Source: Guyanagaster necrorhizus (lineage: Eukaryota; Basidiomycota; Agaricomycetes; Agaricales; Physalacriaceae). From it: a stretch of 64,000 nt of DNA. Location of the stretch: assembly GCF_019112545.1 (NCBI RefSeq), contig NW_025064893.1:1228878-1292877 (forward strand), in the 5' to 3' direction. Below the pieces are notes generated by a model. The model saw nothing but the letters and a program-made list of their open reading frames with translations, searched no databases and was not told where the DNA came from. This document shows, piece after piece, positions 11,026 through 23,500 of the stretch. The first letter of the stretch is position 1. Each line of letters opens with the position of its first letter. The position numbers were made by a program, and so were the translations under genes.

Positions 11026-13258
11026 ATGGGCTCTGCTACCAGCATGTCCATGACAACTGAAATAAAGCTAGTTAGCATGACAAAGCTTGTGAATGATGGA
11101 TTGAATTGGATAGCATTTTCAGAGAAGCTTACCATCAAGTTCCTGGACAAGAGCCTTGGCTGGCACCTCTAAGGAACAGCTCAAATACTCCTGCACTCTG
11201 TTGAGCACAAGAGAAACTTCTACTGATCCTCTGATACTGCATTTTCACATTCATTCTCAGATGACAATCTAGATAAGCTGGAGGAATATGAGCAGAAAGA
11301 GGCAAAGATGCATAATATCATTTATAAAGCCATTTCTGACTCTACCTTCAATGAGATCAAAGGCAAGGCAACAGCTGCTCTTGTCTAGAAGAAGCTCATC
11401 ACTGTCATGACTGGCAAAGGCTGTTATGATTTTTCCACTTTTTATTTTTCTTTCTTTGAAGTTAACCTCTATTTATGCTTAGTCAGAGCACCTAAACCAG
11501 CACTTAAGACCATGAGACAAGCTTAGTCATCACAACAGGCTTAGTTGGTCATTGTCTTTCAATGCAACAGCATTGCTTGGTGATGCACAATGAATCTTTT
11601 GTATACAGTAATGATGCCCAAGAACAATGGGCACAAAGGACTCAGCAATGCACAATAGGCAGTAGTATATTTATCTCTGACATGTACAGTATATAAAGAG
11701 GCTTGCTCTCACTGGTAATCCCCAGCTTTAAGCTAAAGTTTATTCACCTTATTCTACTCTCAAGCTACTCCTAAAGGCCTTGAAGCATATTGGTCAATAA
11801 AGCACAACAAGTGAACTCTAGTGAAAGTGTCAAATGTGAAGGCATGCTAGTTTATCATGTTTCTGATCATATGTGGCTTGAGTCTAATAAAGGTGATCTC
11901 ATGTGAGAGCATCTTTTTACTCAGCTTGGAAATATAGCATGCTTTGATGAAGGCAATATATGTAAGCACCTTGCTGAAATGAAAATCCTCTATAAATAAA
12001 TTGAAGGAATGAGCCTGAAGATTGAAGACAATCAATACACTTCAATGATCCAAAAATCACTTCCATCTTCCTATGATTATATCTATTACACTCTCTCCAC
12101 TGCCAGCAAGTTTACTGGAAAGACTCTGACATCAGACATCCTAGTTGCAGCTCTGCATGAAGAATAGAATGAGATTGCATCAAAGGCTACTGCTGAAAAC
12201 ATAGCAATGTCTGCTTAATGGTAAAGCAAAGAAAAGGGCCAGAGCTCTGGAGAGAAGTCAAAGAAAAGACCTGATCATTCTCATCTCAAATATATAAATC
12301 TAGCATGTGGTAAAACTGGCCATCTCATTGCAGATTGTTAGTGTGAAAATGGTGGAAAGGCAGGACAAGGCCTAGCTTTGAAAAAGAACAAGACTAAGGA
12401 GAAGAAAAAAGTAAAAGAGTCAGCATCAGCAGCTATTGATAAAAGTGATAATGAACATGTTATCACCATCATAGCTGATGACAATAATCACAAGAATATG
12501 GCATTGATATGCACATCTGACTATAGAGCTGAGAGTGACAGCTATATGGCAAAAGGGGAGAATATTATAGCATTAGCAGATTGTGGAGTGTTGAAAACAT
12601 ACTCATCTGAACATCAGAGATTCAAAAACTATACCAAAATTGAATCAAAGCCTATCAAAGCTGTGAATAGCCAAGTTTTCTATACAATAGAAAAAAGAGA
12701 TCTTTAACTACCACTTTCCATGGGAAAGAGACAGAAACTCACTATTGTGAGTTTTCAAAATGCATATCATGCACTGAAAATGGCCTACACCCTTATATCA
12801 CTCTTACAAGTCAGTTATGCTGGATTTTCTATTTATATTGAACCCTCTGACCACACTATGTATATCTGCACACCATGGCCAGATGCTAAGATCATTGCAA
12901 AAATCTCTGAAGCTGGTGGCTTATATATAATCTCAATCTCAAATGCACAGCAAACTATGACAGCCAAACCAGATATCACTATAATGGCAGATAAGCTCAA
13001 AGTGAATATCATCAAGCTACATAATATTTGTGCTCACTAAAGTCACACCACTCTTTGCCACATGTATGTCAATAATCATATCAAAGGAATCAAGCTTGAT
13101 TTTAACTCTAAACCAGAATTTTATGAGACCTATGTGAAGGCCAAAGCAAAGCACAAGCTATTTTCAAAACAAAGCTAATATAAATATGTCAAAAATAGTG
13201 GTGATAAGGTTGTCAGAGACCTGATGAGCCTGATGTCTGTAGTATCACTAGAGAGAGC
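11026..13258 (+). pseudogene. copia-1 gag, protease and pre-integrase region
   Basis: Degenerate polyprotein from an ATG at 11026 (MGSATSMSMTTEIK). It is split by an LTR insertion at 11422-11889; the frame resumes in the gag domain right after it (SLKIEDNQYTSMIQKSLPSS). A decayed CCHC knuckle reads ACGKTGHLIADC with the first Cys lost (near 12300). A protease-like segment LADCGVLKTYSSEH (near 12570) and a pre-integrase segment with HTTLCH (near 13045) follow. Numerous TGA and TAG codons interrupt it where Arg, Gln or Trp would be expected. The domain is cut at 13258 by copia-2 and continues at 18584. Confidence 0.8.
11422..11889 (-). mobile_element. LTR-only insertion of the gypsy family, minus orientation
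   Basis: 468 bp running TGTTATGATTTTTCC to CTAATA. It is the reverse complement, clearly diverged, of the 429-bp LTR of the chromovirus at 20114-28197; shared blocks include AGCTAAAGTTTATTC and GTACAGTAT. Flanks AAGGC (11417-11421) and AAGGT (11890-11894) are a 5-bp target duplication with one C-to-T change. No internal element sequence is present, so it is a solo LTR left after LTR-LTR recombination. Confidence 0.8.
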
Positions 13259-13405
13259 TGTTGAAGTAGCACACCCTCTATGTTGCTCTTATCTTATATA
13301 ATCATAGCTACCAATACTGGAGATTGAAAGTCAATGCTTACCAGCTTTTGACCTTTGACTCCAGACCTGGCTTTTCCTGCTGTACTATGCAATCTGCTTT
13401 CAACA
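13259..13405 (+). repeat. 5' LTR of copia-2
   Basis: 147 bp; matches 18432-18578 end to end. The directly following bases GGTTATAAGTCCCA may hold the primer-binding site, but the tRNA partner is not clear. Confidence 0.9.
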
Positions 13406-13590
13406 GGTTATAAGTCCCATGCCTTACTAAGCTAAGCAAATTTTTCATTTCCTCTCATGAACCATTCACTAGATGTTGAAGTCTTGCTCACTTTTCTAAG
13501 AGACATCACTATCCATTTGGAAGTTGCATCCACTCATCACAGGCTTCCACACACTCTTTAATCTCAATGGTCTCCTTTTTTTCTCACACC

Positions 13591-16500
13591 ATGATGAATG
13601 ACTCAGATGTCATTGACACTATCAAACATGGCTTTTCCAATCTCCATGCTGGCAACTGAAACCACTTTGCATTTTTGTTTGAGGCCTATATGTATATCAA
13701 GAGGCTATTTGGCCACTTTGATAGCACTGAGGAGCCACTAAAGCAAGCCAATCTCAGTGAATCCACAAAGCTTAAAAAGAAGAAGACAAAAGCTTATCTT
13801 CAAGCTTGTTCATCTGCAGCAGGATACCTCTGACTTTGCATTGATGAATCACAGCATACTCATATCAGTCTCCTTATAGGTAAGCTCACAGCTATGTGGT
13901 TAAAACTGAAAGACATTCACCAACAGCAAAAACTGGACACTCATTTCAATACCTATGACATCTTATTCAGCATTCAGAAGGATGATAAAGAGTCTCTCTC
14001 TACTCTTATTAGATGTGTCTCACAAGCTATACAAGACATCAAAGCACTCTGCCTCAAAAAGTTCACCATCAATCAACTCAATGAAGAGCTTCAATTCATG
14101 ACTCTCATCTGTGTCCTTCTATCTGATTATGACAATTTTGTGTCATTGGTCCTTCTTCTCCATTCTCTCAGTCTTGACAAACTCATTGCTGTCTTTCACA
14201 CTAAAAAGATGCAGTATTGCTCTTGTGATATCACTTCAGCAACATCATTCAAAGTGAGTGCTGTCAGAGTCTAAGCCACTCATGTGGCATCATCTGATAC
14301 CACCTGTAGCTGGTGCACCAACTCTGGACATACTGAGAAGAAGTGTTTCAGCAAAAAGAAAGCCAAGAAGCAAGCTATACAGTGTGTTCAGGAATGTCAG
14401 AATACAAAATCAAGCAAGAAAGTAGGAGAGGCAAAGACAGAAAAGTCAAATATTACAGAAGAGACTGCCAGCCAAGTGAGTATTGATCTCTTGTCTCCAG
14501 CATCATCTAACTAGAATATGGACACAGGTGCTTCATCTCACATAAGCCATTATCAAGATGGGTTTCATGTCTGGACACTATATGTGGTTCTAATTTGGTT
14601 AGTAGACAATTTTATCATCTATTCAGTGAGCATGAAGACAGTTGTGTTTGAACCTAAAGAGAAGAATAGAGAGGTCTGTGAGGCTGTCAAGTTCCAGAAT
14701 ATACTACATGTATCTGATCTTCAAAATAACTTGCTTTCATCCTTCCATCTTACATGTCATAAGGGATATGAGATCAATATAGCCAAGTCATCTGTCTAGT
14801 TTTTTCAAGACAAAGCACTTTATTTCTCAGCTACTGTCAATGATAATAATATTGGATATCTTAATAGCATCACTTGCACTATGAGGCCAGTAACCTCAAG
14901 TACTGCAAGCACCTGTCCACTTGATCTGACTCTATAGCATTAACAAATCTGTCACAGAAGTATAAACATTGTCCAGGATATATATGAGAATCAGCTTATT
15001 TTAAATATGAAGATGAATAATATACAATCCAATCCCAATCCAATTTGCAAACTCTGTCTTATAAGTAAGCACAGGCAATATAATATTTCTCAAGGGCCTT
15101 CACTCTTTTTAACATGCCCTCTCACAATTATATTCTCTGATCTTAAGGAACCTATGCCAGTTGCTACACTAGAAGGTTATTGCTACTGAATCACTTTTAT
15201 ATGTGGTGCTCTGTATTTTTGGGCTGTTGCCTTACTAAAGCACAAGAGTGATGCTCTAGCTGAATTTAAATGCTACAAAGTCTATGCTGAAAATTTTCAT
15301 GGTTTGAAGATTTTAAAGGAGCAAGACAATGATGGAGGAGAGTATATGGGTCATGAATTTGATCAGTTATGCATAGAAGAAGAGATATCAAGGCACCACA
15401 CTGAGCCTGATGAGCCTCATCAAAATGAAATTGCAGAGCATGCAAATTACAATATTGCTGAAGGAGCTATTATTATGCTCTATAAAGCTCATCTTTTTCT
15501 CTCCTTCTGGAGACTAGTAGTGCTTGCATTTGTATATGTGCATAACTGATGCTCTACAGCATCACTTTCTAAAACAACATCATATACTGGCTGGCATAAG
15601 AAGAAACCTGACATCTCTAACTTACATGTCTTTGGCTGCTTAGCTTATGTCTATGTTAAAAAGAACAAGTGACAAGGTCTTCAGCCACACACCACCAAAT
15701 GCATATTCATTGAATATCCATCAGATACAAAGGCATAGAAGTGCTGGAACCCTATAACTAAGAAGTTTATCATATCAAGCCATATCATTTTTGATGAGCA
15801 GGTGTTTCCAGGAAATACAAAAACTCTTATCAACCCTTTCAGTGATCTATTTTCTTCACTCTCAAATCTGTCAGATTCTCTTATGCTGCCTGATCAAGAG
15901 GGAGACCTTAACAATGATGATCTTTCATCTTCAGAAAATCCTCCAGCACTAAATCTCTTATCTCCTCTAAGCCTATCACCTCCTGTATCACCCCTTCCCT
16001 ATGATGTTATAACTCCTCCTGGCTCACCATTTGATAGATCTCTCTCAGACCTAACTCTATCACCATCACCACCACCTCCAACAGATCTAAGCAAACATGA
16101 ATACAGAATATGTGATGATGGCTTATATAATCCTGGCTCTAGTTATAGTCATGGAATGTGCCAAAGTATCAACAATAATGATCATACAAGAGATGCAGAG
16201 GATCAAGCATACACAGCCTTTATGAAAGACAAAACTATTCTTAAAGGCATAGCTTTCTCCAGCCAGACAATAGAGCATTTGATGATAGAGAAAGAACTGA
16301 AAGTTGCATTTGAAAGCATAACAGAAGCAGCTTACAAGATACCTACACATGATAGTGAACCTAAATTCTTCTGTAAAGCTATGAAACATTCTCCAGAGAA
16401 AGCTGCAAGTTGATATGAAGCCACTATGCAAGAGATACAGGCACTTGTTGAAAATAGTGTCTTTGAATTGGTGAAATGTCCTTTAAATCAAAAGGCAGTT

Positions 16501-18410
16501 AGGAGTCACTGGATATTCAAAGTGAAACACAATGCTGATGGATCAATTGAGTGCTATAAAGCAAGGCTTGTTGCAAAGGGATACTCATAATGACCTGGCT
16601 TTGATTACACTGAAACCTTCTCTCCAATGCCAAAATAGGCTGCTCTATGAGCTGTTCTGGCACTTGGTGCCCTTAAGGATTTAGAGCTATGAAGTGTCAA
16701 TATCTCATCAGCATTTCTTAATTGTGAGCTGACAAAAGAAATGTATATAAAGCAGCCAGAAGGTTTTGAGGAGAAAGGAAAGGAATGGGACTGGCATCTC
16801 TTCAAGTCTCTATATGGACTAAAGCAAGCTGAGAGAGAATAGCACAAAAAGCTATATGCAATATTGACTAATACCATGGATTTTGAATAGATAAAATATG
16901 AGCATAGTGTCTGGGTTTACAAGAGAGACAGTGAATGTATCATTGTTTCAGTCTTTATTGATGATATGACTATTGCCACAAAGACATCAGATAGTATTGC
17001 AAAGGTCATCAATGATCTTAAGAAGCACTTCAAGCTTTGAGACTTGAGTCCAACATCTTATCTCCTTAGTGTTGAGATCAAATGTGACTGAGCCAACCAA
17101 ACACACATACTCTCTCAGCATCAATATATTTTAGATATTCTGCAATATGCAGGAATGGCTGACTGCAACCCTGTTCTGACATCTTTGGATCCAAACATAA
17201 AACTTACAGCAGATCAGTCTCCTAAAACACCAGAGGAATACAAGACAATGTGGATGATCCCATATCTGAATGTGCTCAGCTCTGTGGCCTACCTTGCTAT
17301 TGCTACCAGGCCCAATGTTGCCTATTCTGTGAGCATACTCTCATGATTCAGCAAAAACCCTGGCACAACCCACTGAGAAGCTCTCAAATGGCTTTTATAC
17401 TATCTGAAGAGCACAGTTGACTATTGCATTGTCTACTCTTCCAACTCTGAGTCAGATTCACCAGTCTTTGACTTCAAGACTTATTACAATGCAGATTATA
17501 GGAGTGACAAAGATAGTAGGCATTCCATAAGTGGCTTCATTGTCAAAATAGGTACTGGAGCCATTAGCTGAATGAGTCATCTTCAGGCATTTGTGACACT
17601 CTCAACAACTGTTAGATCCAAGTGTCATGGGAGCAGAAACACATGATAAACAGAAGCTACCTCACACTTTGGGTAGTTGTCTGAGTTCACTGATGCACTT
17701 CTGGATCAGTGTGTCACAAGGCCAAAGAAGATTGGCTCAAGAGTAGAATAGTATGAATAAACTTTAGCTCAAAGCTGGAGATTTACCAGCAAGAGCAAGT
17801 CTCCTTAAATACTGTACAGGGTCTGCTAATAATACTACATACCTATTGTGTCTGTCTCTGTCTGGTTGCTCATTGTTCTTGAGCATCATTATCATACATA
17901 AAAGATTGATTGTGCATCACCAGGCAATATTATCACATCGAAAGACAATGATGGACTTGGCTAGTTGTGATGACTAAGCCTTATCCCACAGTCTTAAGCA
18001 CTTGCTTTAGCACTCTGACTAAGCATAAATAAGGGTTTAGTCTGAAGATAAAAGGAAAAATCATAACAACAACAGAGGCAGAATATATTTCAGCTGTATC
18101 TGCTAGTTAGGAAATCCTCTGGCTTTGCAACTTGTTTACAGAGTTTGGCTACACATTCACCAATGCCTCAGTCCTCTATATTGACAATGAGTCTGCTCTG
18201 TTGGTTGCTCAAAATCCTGAACATCATGGCTGAGTTAAACACCTTGACCTTCAATTCTACTGGCTGCATAATGAAGTTGAGAAGGAGCACATTCATGTGG
18301 TCCACTTATGAACTGACAATATGCCAGCTGATGCTTTGACAAAGAAATTAGAAAGAGAGAAGCTCAGATACATGATTACCTTACTTGGACTTATCTCAAT
18401 ACCTCTGTAG
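13591..18410 (+). pseudogene. copia-2 gag-pol, decayed
   Basis: Polyprotein remnant from an ATG at 13591 (MMNDSDVIDT). Recognisable in order: gag domain (13.6-14.25 kb), CCHC zinc knuckle CSWCTNSGHTEKKC (near 14310), aspartic protease MDTGASSHIS (14518), integrase core with GGEYMGHEF and HHTEPDEPHQNEIAEH (15.3-15.45 kb), Ser/Pro-rich linker, reverse transcriptase with LVAKGYS, FNDW-like and FIDDMTI segments (16.5-17.1 kb), RNase H (17.5 kb and 18.07-18.4 kb, YIDNESALLVAQNPEHHG). In-frame TGA, TAG and TAA codons break it throughout; examples are SRFSKN read as S-stop-FSKN near 17345 and SWMSH read as S-stop-MSH near 17570. RNase H is split by the LTR at 17610-18068. Stop at 18408-18410. Confidence 0.88.
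17610..18068 (+). mobile_element. LTR-only insertion of the gypsy family, plus orientation
   Basis: 459 bp, TGTTAG...CATAACA, with a perfect 5-bp target duplication ACAAC (17605-17609 and 18069-18073) inside the copia-2 RNase H region; removal restores VTLSTT-EAEYISA. It is a diverged, CpG-poor relative of the chromovirus LTR at 20114-20542 (shared GTGTGTCACAAGGCCA, AATACTGTACAG, AAAAATCATAACA). Confidence 0.88.
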
Positions 18411-18431
18411 ATATATTCAGTTGAGGGGGAG

Positions 18432-18578
18432 TGTTGAAGTAGCATGCTCTCTATGTCACTCTTATCTTATATAATCATAGCTACCAATACTAGAGATCAA
18501 AAGTCAATGCTTACCAGCTTTTGACCTTTGACTCCAGACCTGGCTTTTCCCACTGTGCTACACAACCTGCTCTCAACA
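18432..18578 (+). repeat. 3' LTR of copia-2
   Basis: 147 bp, pair of 13259-13405; preceded by the polypurine tract and followed by the AGAGC duplication. Confidence 0.9.
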
Positions 18579-18583
18579 AGAGC

Positions 18584-20113
18584 CTGCTATGCCTGCATGT
18601 TTCATGACCTACACACCCACAAATTGAAATCCAAATACTTATCAAAGAAATCAGATATCTTTAGATCATATAAATGTTACAAGATATGGATCAATATTCA
18701 GCAAAGCATAGAGGTCATCAAGATCCTTGGTATAGATTGAGGGGGAGAATTCACTAGCAAAGAGTTTGGTCAGCATCTCAAATTAAAAGAGACTGTTTGA
18801 CACTTTAATGTACATGATTCCCCACAGTCAAATGGGATTGCTAAACATTCAAACAGCTATCTGATGAATATGACTAGAGCTTTCTTAATCAGTTCAGGGT
18901 TACCAAAATACCTCTAGGCTGAAGCTCACCAGCATGCCAAATGGATCTACAACTGCACCTTAACAAAAGTGATACCATCAGAGAAAACTCCATTCAAGAT
19001 AGCAACCAGCAGGAAGCCTAATATCTCAGACCTTCACTCTTGGGGATGCCAATGCTGAATCTGAGTAAAGACATCAGAGAAGCTTGGAGAGCATGCTATC
19101 AAAACTCACTTTATAGGTATTGATACTGAAGCCAAAGGCTGGAGAGTTTACTGGCCTAAAAAGTGAAAAGTCAGCATTGAACATAATGTATACTTCAATA
19201 AGAATGACCTAACTCTGAAACCATTCATAGTTGAGAGAGAGAATGAAGATACTGACTCTATTGTCCCAAAGTCATCAACCACTTCTAAACTCTTCAAAAA
19301 CCTGCCAGATAAATCACTCACAGAAACTCATCCAGAGCATCCCAAATCTTCACTCACAGACATAGAATCTGATCCTATCCCTCAATCCAGCTGCCCTAAG
19401 CAATCTGCAGCTCTAAAATCTGATCAACTCACACTCTCAGACTTGTACAAATATTCCACCACAGATGGAATTGCAGCAACAGCACTTGAAGATGAGTCAG
19501 AATCAGATGATGATGATAAATCAGACAACTACTCACCAATCAACTATGCTATGATGGTGAATGTCAAATCAGTAACCATGAAGGAAGCATTGAGTGGTCC
19601 TGATGAAGGAAAATAGCATGAGTCAATGCTTGCAGAGATAAAGCAGTGCAAGAAGAAGAAAGCATGAGAGGTGATAAAAAGAGAAGATGTTCCTATGGAT
19701 GCAAATATCATGAGTATAAGGTTTGTCTACTAAATCAAACAAAACAAAACTGGAAAGCCTAAAAAGACTAAGTCCTGTTTTATAGCCCAAGGATTCTCTC
19801 AGATCCAAGGCATTGACTACTTCAACATCTATGCCCTGGTTGTCTGTCTTTCCACTCTCTACATCCTACTCTCTATAGCCATCTCTCAAAATGCAATTAT
19901 AGACTAAGCCAATATCAAAAATGCATACCTGCATGCTGACATCACCAAGAAAATCTATATCAAGTTCCCAAACAGATATGAAGAATTCTTTACAATCTCA
20001 GAACATCTTAAAGGCCAAAACATTTATGCCAAGCTGTGCAAATATCTGTACAGCACAAAACAAGCAGGACATGGCTGGTACCAGACTCTAAAGACAATAA
20101 TGATCTCTCTAAG
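18584..20113 (+). pseudogene. copia-1 integrase to reverse transcriptase, first part
   Basis: Continuation of the copia-1 polyprotein after the copia-2 insertion. Visible: integrase GGEFTSKEFGQHL (near 18737) and DSPQSNGIAKHSN (near 18820), a Ser/Pro linker, then RT segments CFIAQGFSQIQGIDYF (near 19780) and KNAYLHADITKKIYIKFP (near 19920). Interrupted by many TGA/TAG codons. Cut at 20113 by the chromovirus; the RT frame resumes at 28198 (AGHGWYQTLK... then FTISNADEAVF). Confidence 0.85.
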
Positions 20114-20542
20114 TGTTAAGCCCAAGCGACACGTGACAAGACAACACATGATAGACAGATGTCCCTTCGCACTTTGAGGGATCACCTGAATCCACTTATG
20201 ATGTTATCAACTCGGTGTGTCACAAGGCCACTGAATGGCTCGAGAGTAGGATGGTATGAATATAAACTTTAGCTTGAAGCTGGGGTATACCAGCGAGAGC
20301 TGTCAGTCTTAAATACTGTACAGGTAATGCTAATAATATGACTACTTATTGTGTCGACCTGTGTCCATGGTGCTCGTCACCCTTGAGCATCGTTGTTGTG
20401 CATAAAAGAGTAATTGTGCGTTGTCGAGCGTCGTTGTATCTAGGCGGCTCAGTTGTGCTTACTAAGCCCTTCCCATGGTCTCATGTTCTGACTAAGCCTA
20501 AATAGGGGTGAAAAAGGGAAAGAAAAAGGAAAAATCGTAACA
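20114..20542 (-). repeat. 3' LTR of the chromovirus (left side)
   Basis: 429 bp. It holds a TATA-like TATAAACTTTAG. The element reads right to left, so this is its 3' LTR. Just inside it lie the likely polypurine tract (minus-strand ACAAGGGGGTAA, 20543-20554) and an imperfect palindrome CCATCG-TCC-CGATGG (20560-20574) immediately after the pol stop. Confidence 0.93.
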
Positions 20543-20575
20543 TTACCCCCTTGTTAAGACCATCGTCCCGATGGC

Positions 20576-23500
20576 TTAATTAAGGGATAATTCATATTCA
20601 TGTATCGCCGCCTCCGCGTTCATATATTTTTCGTTTACCCACTGATTAGATTCTGGGCCGTACCCCTTCCAGCTGACTAGGTAGTCAACCGTCGTTGTCA
20701 TTCCACCCCCTTTTGCCTTGACACGGCGCAGCTTGTGATCGAGGATTTGCTCGATTTCGAAGTGTTCCTCGTCGTCGATGAGATCCGGTGGTGGGGGCGG
20801 TGGACGTCCCTGGTTAGGGAAAGCTGGCGCTATGTAGGGGTTTAAGAGTGATTCGTTGAAGACATCATGGATTTTCCAAGCTTTTGGCAGGCGAAGTTTG
20901 TACGCGCTTGGACCTATGGCTTTTAGAACTATGAAGGGGCCCATATGTTTATCGTCGAGTTTCTTTTTTGGGCATGGTAAGTGAAGGTTTGTTGTGTCCA
21001 GCCATACTTTGTTGTTTGGCTGGTATACCCGACTTGTGCGCCGGTGTTTGTCATAGTTCTTTTTCATTGTTGTTACAGCCTTTTTCAAAGCAGTCTTTGT
21101 CTCGCTATGGATTTTTTCCATAGTGGCGGCGAAAGCAGAAGATGCGGGTGTAGTCGTATGCAGGTGACTTGTTCGAGTCACGTGAGGATGTCATCCATGG
21201 TTAATAAAGAATGGGGTCTTTCCCGTAGCGGAGTGTACATGGTTGTTATGCTGAAAGGCTGCGAGTGCAAGCCATTCAGTCCAATCGTCCTGTCGGTAAT
21301 TGATAAAAAGCTGTAAGTACTTTTCAACTTCTTGATTAATGCGTTCCGTTTGACCATCCGTTTGAGGATGATAGGCGGTGGATGCGTTTTGCTTGATGTT
21401 TAAGAGGCGGTATAAGTCGCTGATGAATTTTGAAACAAATTGGGGGCCTCTGTCAGAGATGATGACTTGGGGCATCCCGTGTTTGGCGTATACTTCGTCT
21501 CGTAAGATTTTGGCCCATCTCTCAGAGTTTAACTCTGTAGAGCACAAAACAGGGATGATTGCCTTGGAGAATCGGTCTACTATGACGAGGATTGCATCAT
21601 ATCCGTTACACTCGGGTAAACCTGTGATCATGTCGACCGAAATGTGTGTCCACAGGGTGGAGGGCACTTCGTTAGGATGTAGGGGTGCTGCTCGGGCTTG
21701 TGTAGAGGACTTTCCTTGTTGGCAAGCCTCGCAGGCCTTTACATATGCTGCGATGTCGTTTCCTATTTTCGGCCACCAATATTCTCGTAAGACGAGCTCC
21801 TTGGTTTTAGCAATGCCCGGGTGTCCCGCCGTTATGTGGTCATGGCAGGTTGCGATGATCTCGCCGTGTAGTTGTTGGTCCCGGGGAATGTAGATGCATC
21901 CGTCGTAGCGGATTAAACCTCCTTCCTTTGTCATTCCCCGCTCGTGGTTAAGTGACGGGGCTATCCGTTGGTCCCACTTGTGGTTGTCCCATGTCGCACT
22001 CTTGATCCGTTCGTGTATCTCCTCCTCTGAAGGCATTATCATGGCTCGGAAATATTCCGGCCGTAATAGGGTTACTCCTTCGTTATCAGTTCCCCCTTGA
22101 TCGTGATCGGATCGTCGGCTTAGCAGGTCGGCCTTCTTATTTGCTGTTCCCGCTTTATGATGCAGGGTATACTGGTATTGGCTGAGTTCCGTTACCCAGC
22201 GGGCTTGTCGTCGATTGAGTTTTTGTGGCTGTCGGAAATATCGTAGGTTTTGATGGTCTGTCCAGACTTCAAATACTTCTTCGGCCCCAATAAGGTAGTG
22301 TCGCCATTCTTCCAAGGCGAGCATGATGGCGAGCAGTTCTTTGTCGTAGATTTCATAGTTTCGTTCCGTGACGGTCAAAGCCTTAGAGAGGAAGGCTACG
22401 GGTCGCTATTTTCCGCCCTGTTCTTGAGAAAGAACGGCTCCGATTGCTCCCTCACTTGAATCGGCCTCTACTCTGAACTTTCCTTCCTGGGTTGGGATGG
22501 CTAGTACAACGTCTTCCACTAGTCGCCGTTTGAGATCATCAAAGGCGGTCTGTTGAGAGAGCCCCCATTTCCAGGGAGCGTTGCCTGTCAGCTGTGTCAT
22601 CGGGTGAACGATCTTGCTGTAGTCGCGGATGAACCATCGATAAAAGTTTGTGAACCCAAGGAACGATTGTAATTCCTTCTTTTTATTGGGTTCCGGCCAC
22701 TCGGTGACCCCTGCTACTTTTATCGGATCCATCCGGATGCTCCCTTCACTGATGATCACCCCAAGGTATTCCATCTCCAGTACTTCGAACTCGCACTTCT
22801 CGGCTTTGAGGAACAGTTTGTGCTTCCTCATCAGGGATAGCACCTTTCGTACTAGATTCCGATGTTCCTCTTTTGTTTTGGACATGATTAGAATGTCATC
22901 GAGGTAAATCGTTACCTTCCCCGTGGAGATGAGGTCTTTAAAGATATCGTTCATCATCCATTGGAAGGTAGTGGGGGAGTTTGTGAGCCCGAAGAACATG
23001 ACTGTTGGCTCGAACAGTCCCCGATTAGTGCGGAATGCGACCTTCCACTCGTCCCCCTCCTTGATCCTGATGTTGTTATATCCCCACCGTACGTCGAGTT
23101 TTGTGTAGTATTTGGCGCCTCGGAGCTTGTCCATTAGTTCCGATATCAGAGAAAGTGGGTATCGGTTTTTAATGGTCATCTCGTTGAGTTTTCGGTAATC
23201 TTGGACCGGTCTGAGTTTTCCATCCTTCTTCTTGACGAAGAAGAAGGGAGAGGCCATGGGGGACTTCGAGGGGCAGATTCTGCCACTCGATAGGTTTTCG
23301 TCTAGGAACTTGTCAAGCTCCTGTTGCTTGTGATGACCAAGGGGATAGGTTTTGCAGTCCAAGTTGGCGCTGGCATTGGGGATTAGTTCGATTGCATGAT
23401 CCCAGGGCTTTGGAGCGGGTAACTCATCAAAGCTCTCCTTTTCGAAGAGGTCTTTATAGTCTCGCGCCCATTCGGGTACCATTTCTTTGAACGTTTTCTC

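Larger units (their letters stand above)
13259..18578 (+). mobile_element. Inner Ty1/copia retrotransposon (copia-2)
   Basis: 5320-bp copia element with 147-bp LTRs (13259-13405 and 18432-18578, ends TGTTGA...CAACA) and a perfect 5-bp target duplication AGAGC (13254-13258, 18579-18583). It landed in the integrase region of copia-1. A polypurine tract GAGGGGGAG (18423-18431) precedes the 3' LTR. The LTRs differ at about 15 positions, all transitions, with five TG/CA doublets. The element also carries an LTR-only insertion at 17610-18068. It has many nonsense codons and is not functional. Confidence 0.92.

Noticed and set aside
21378..21893. 171-codon plus-strand open frame
   Set aside because: Antisense shadow of the chromovirus integrase.
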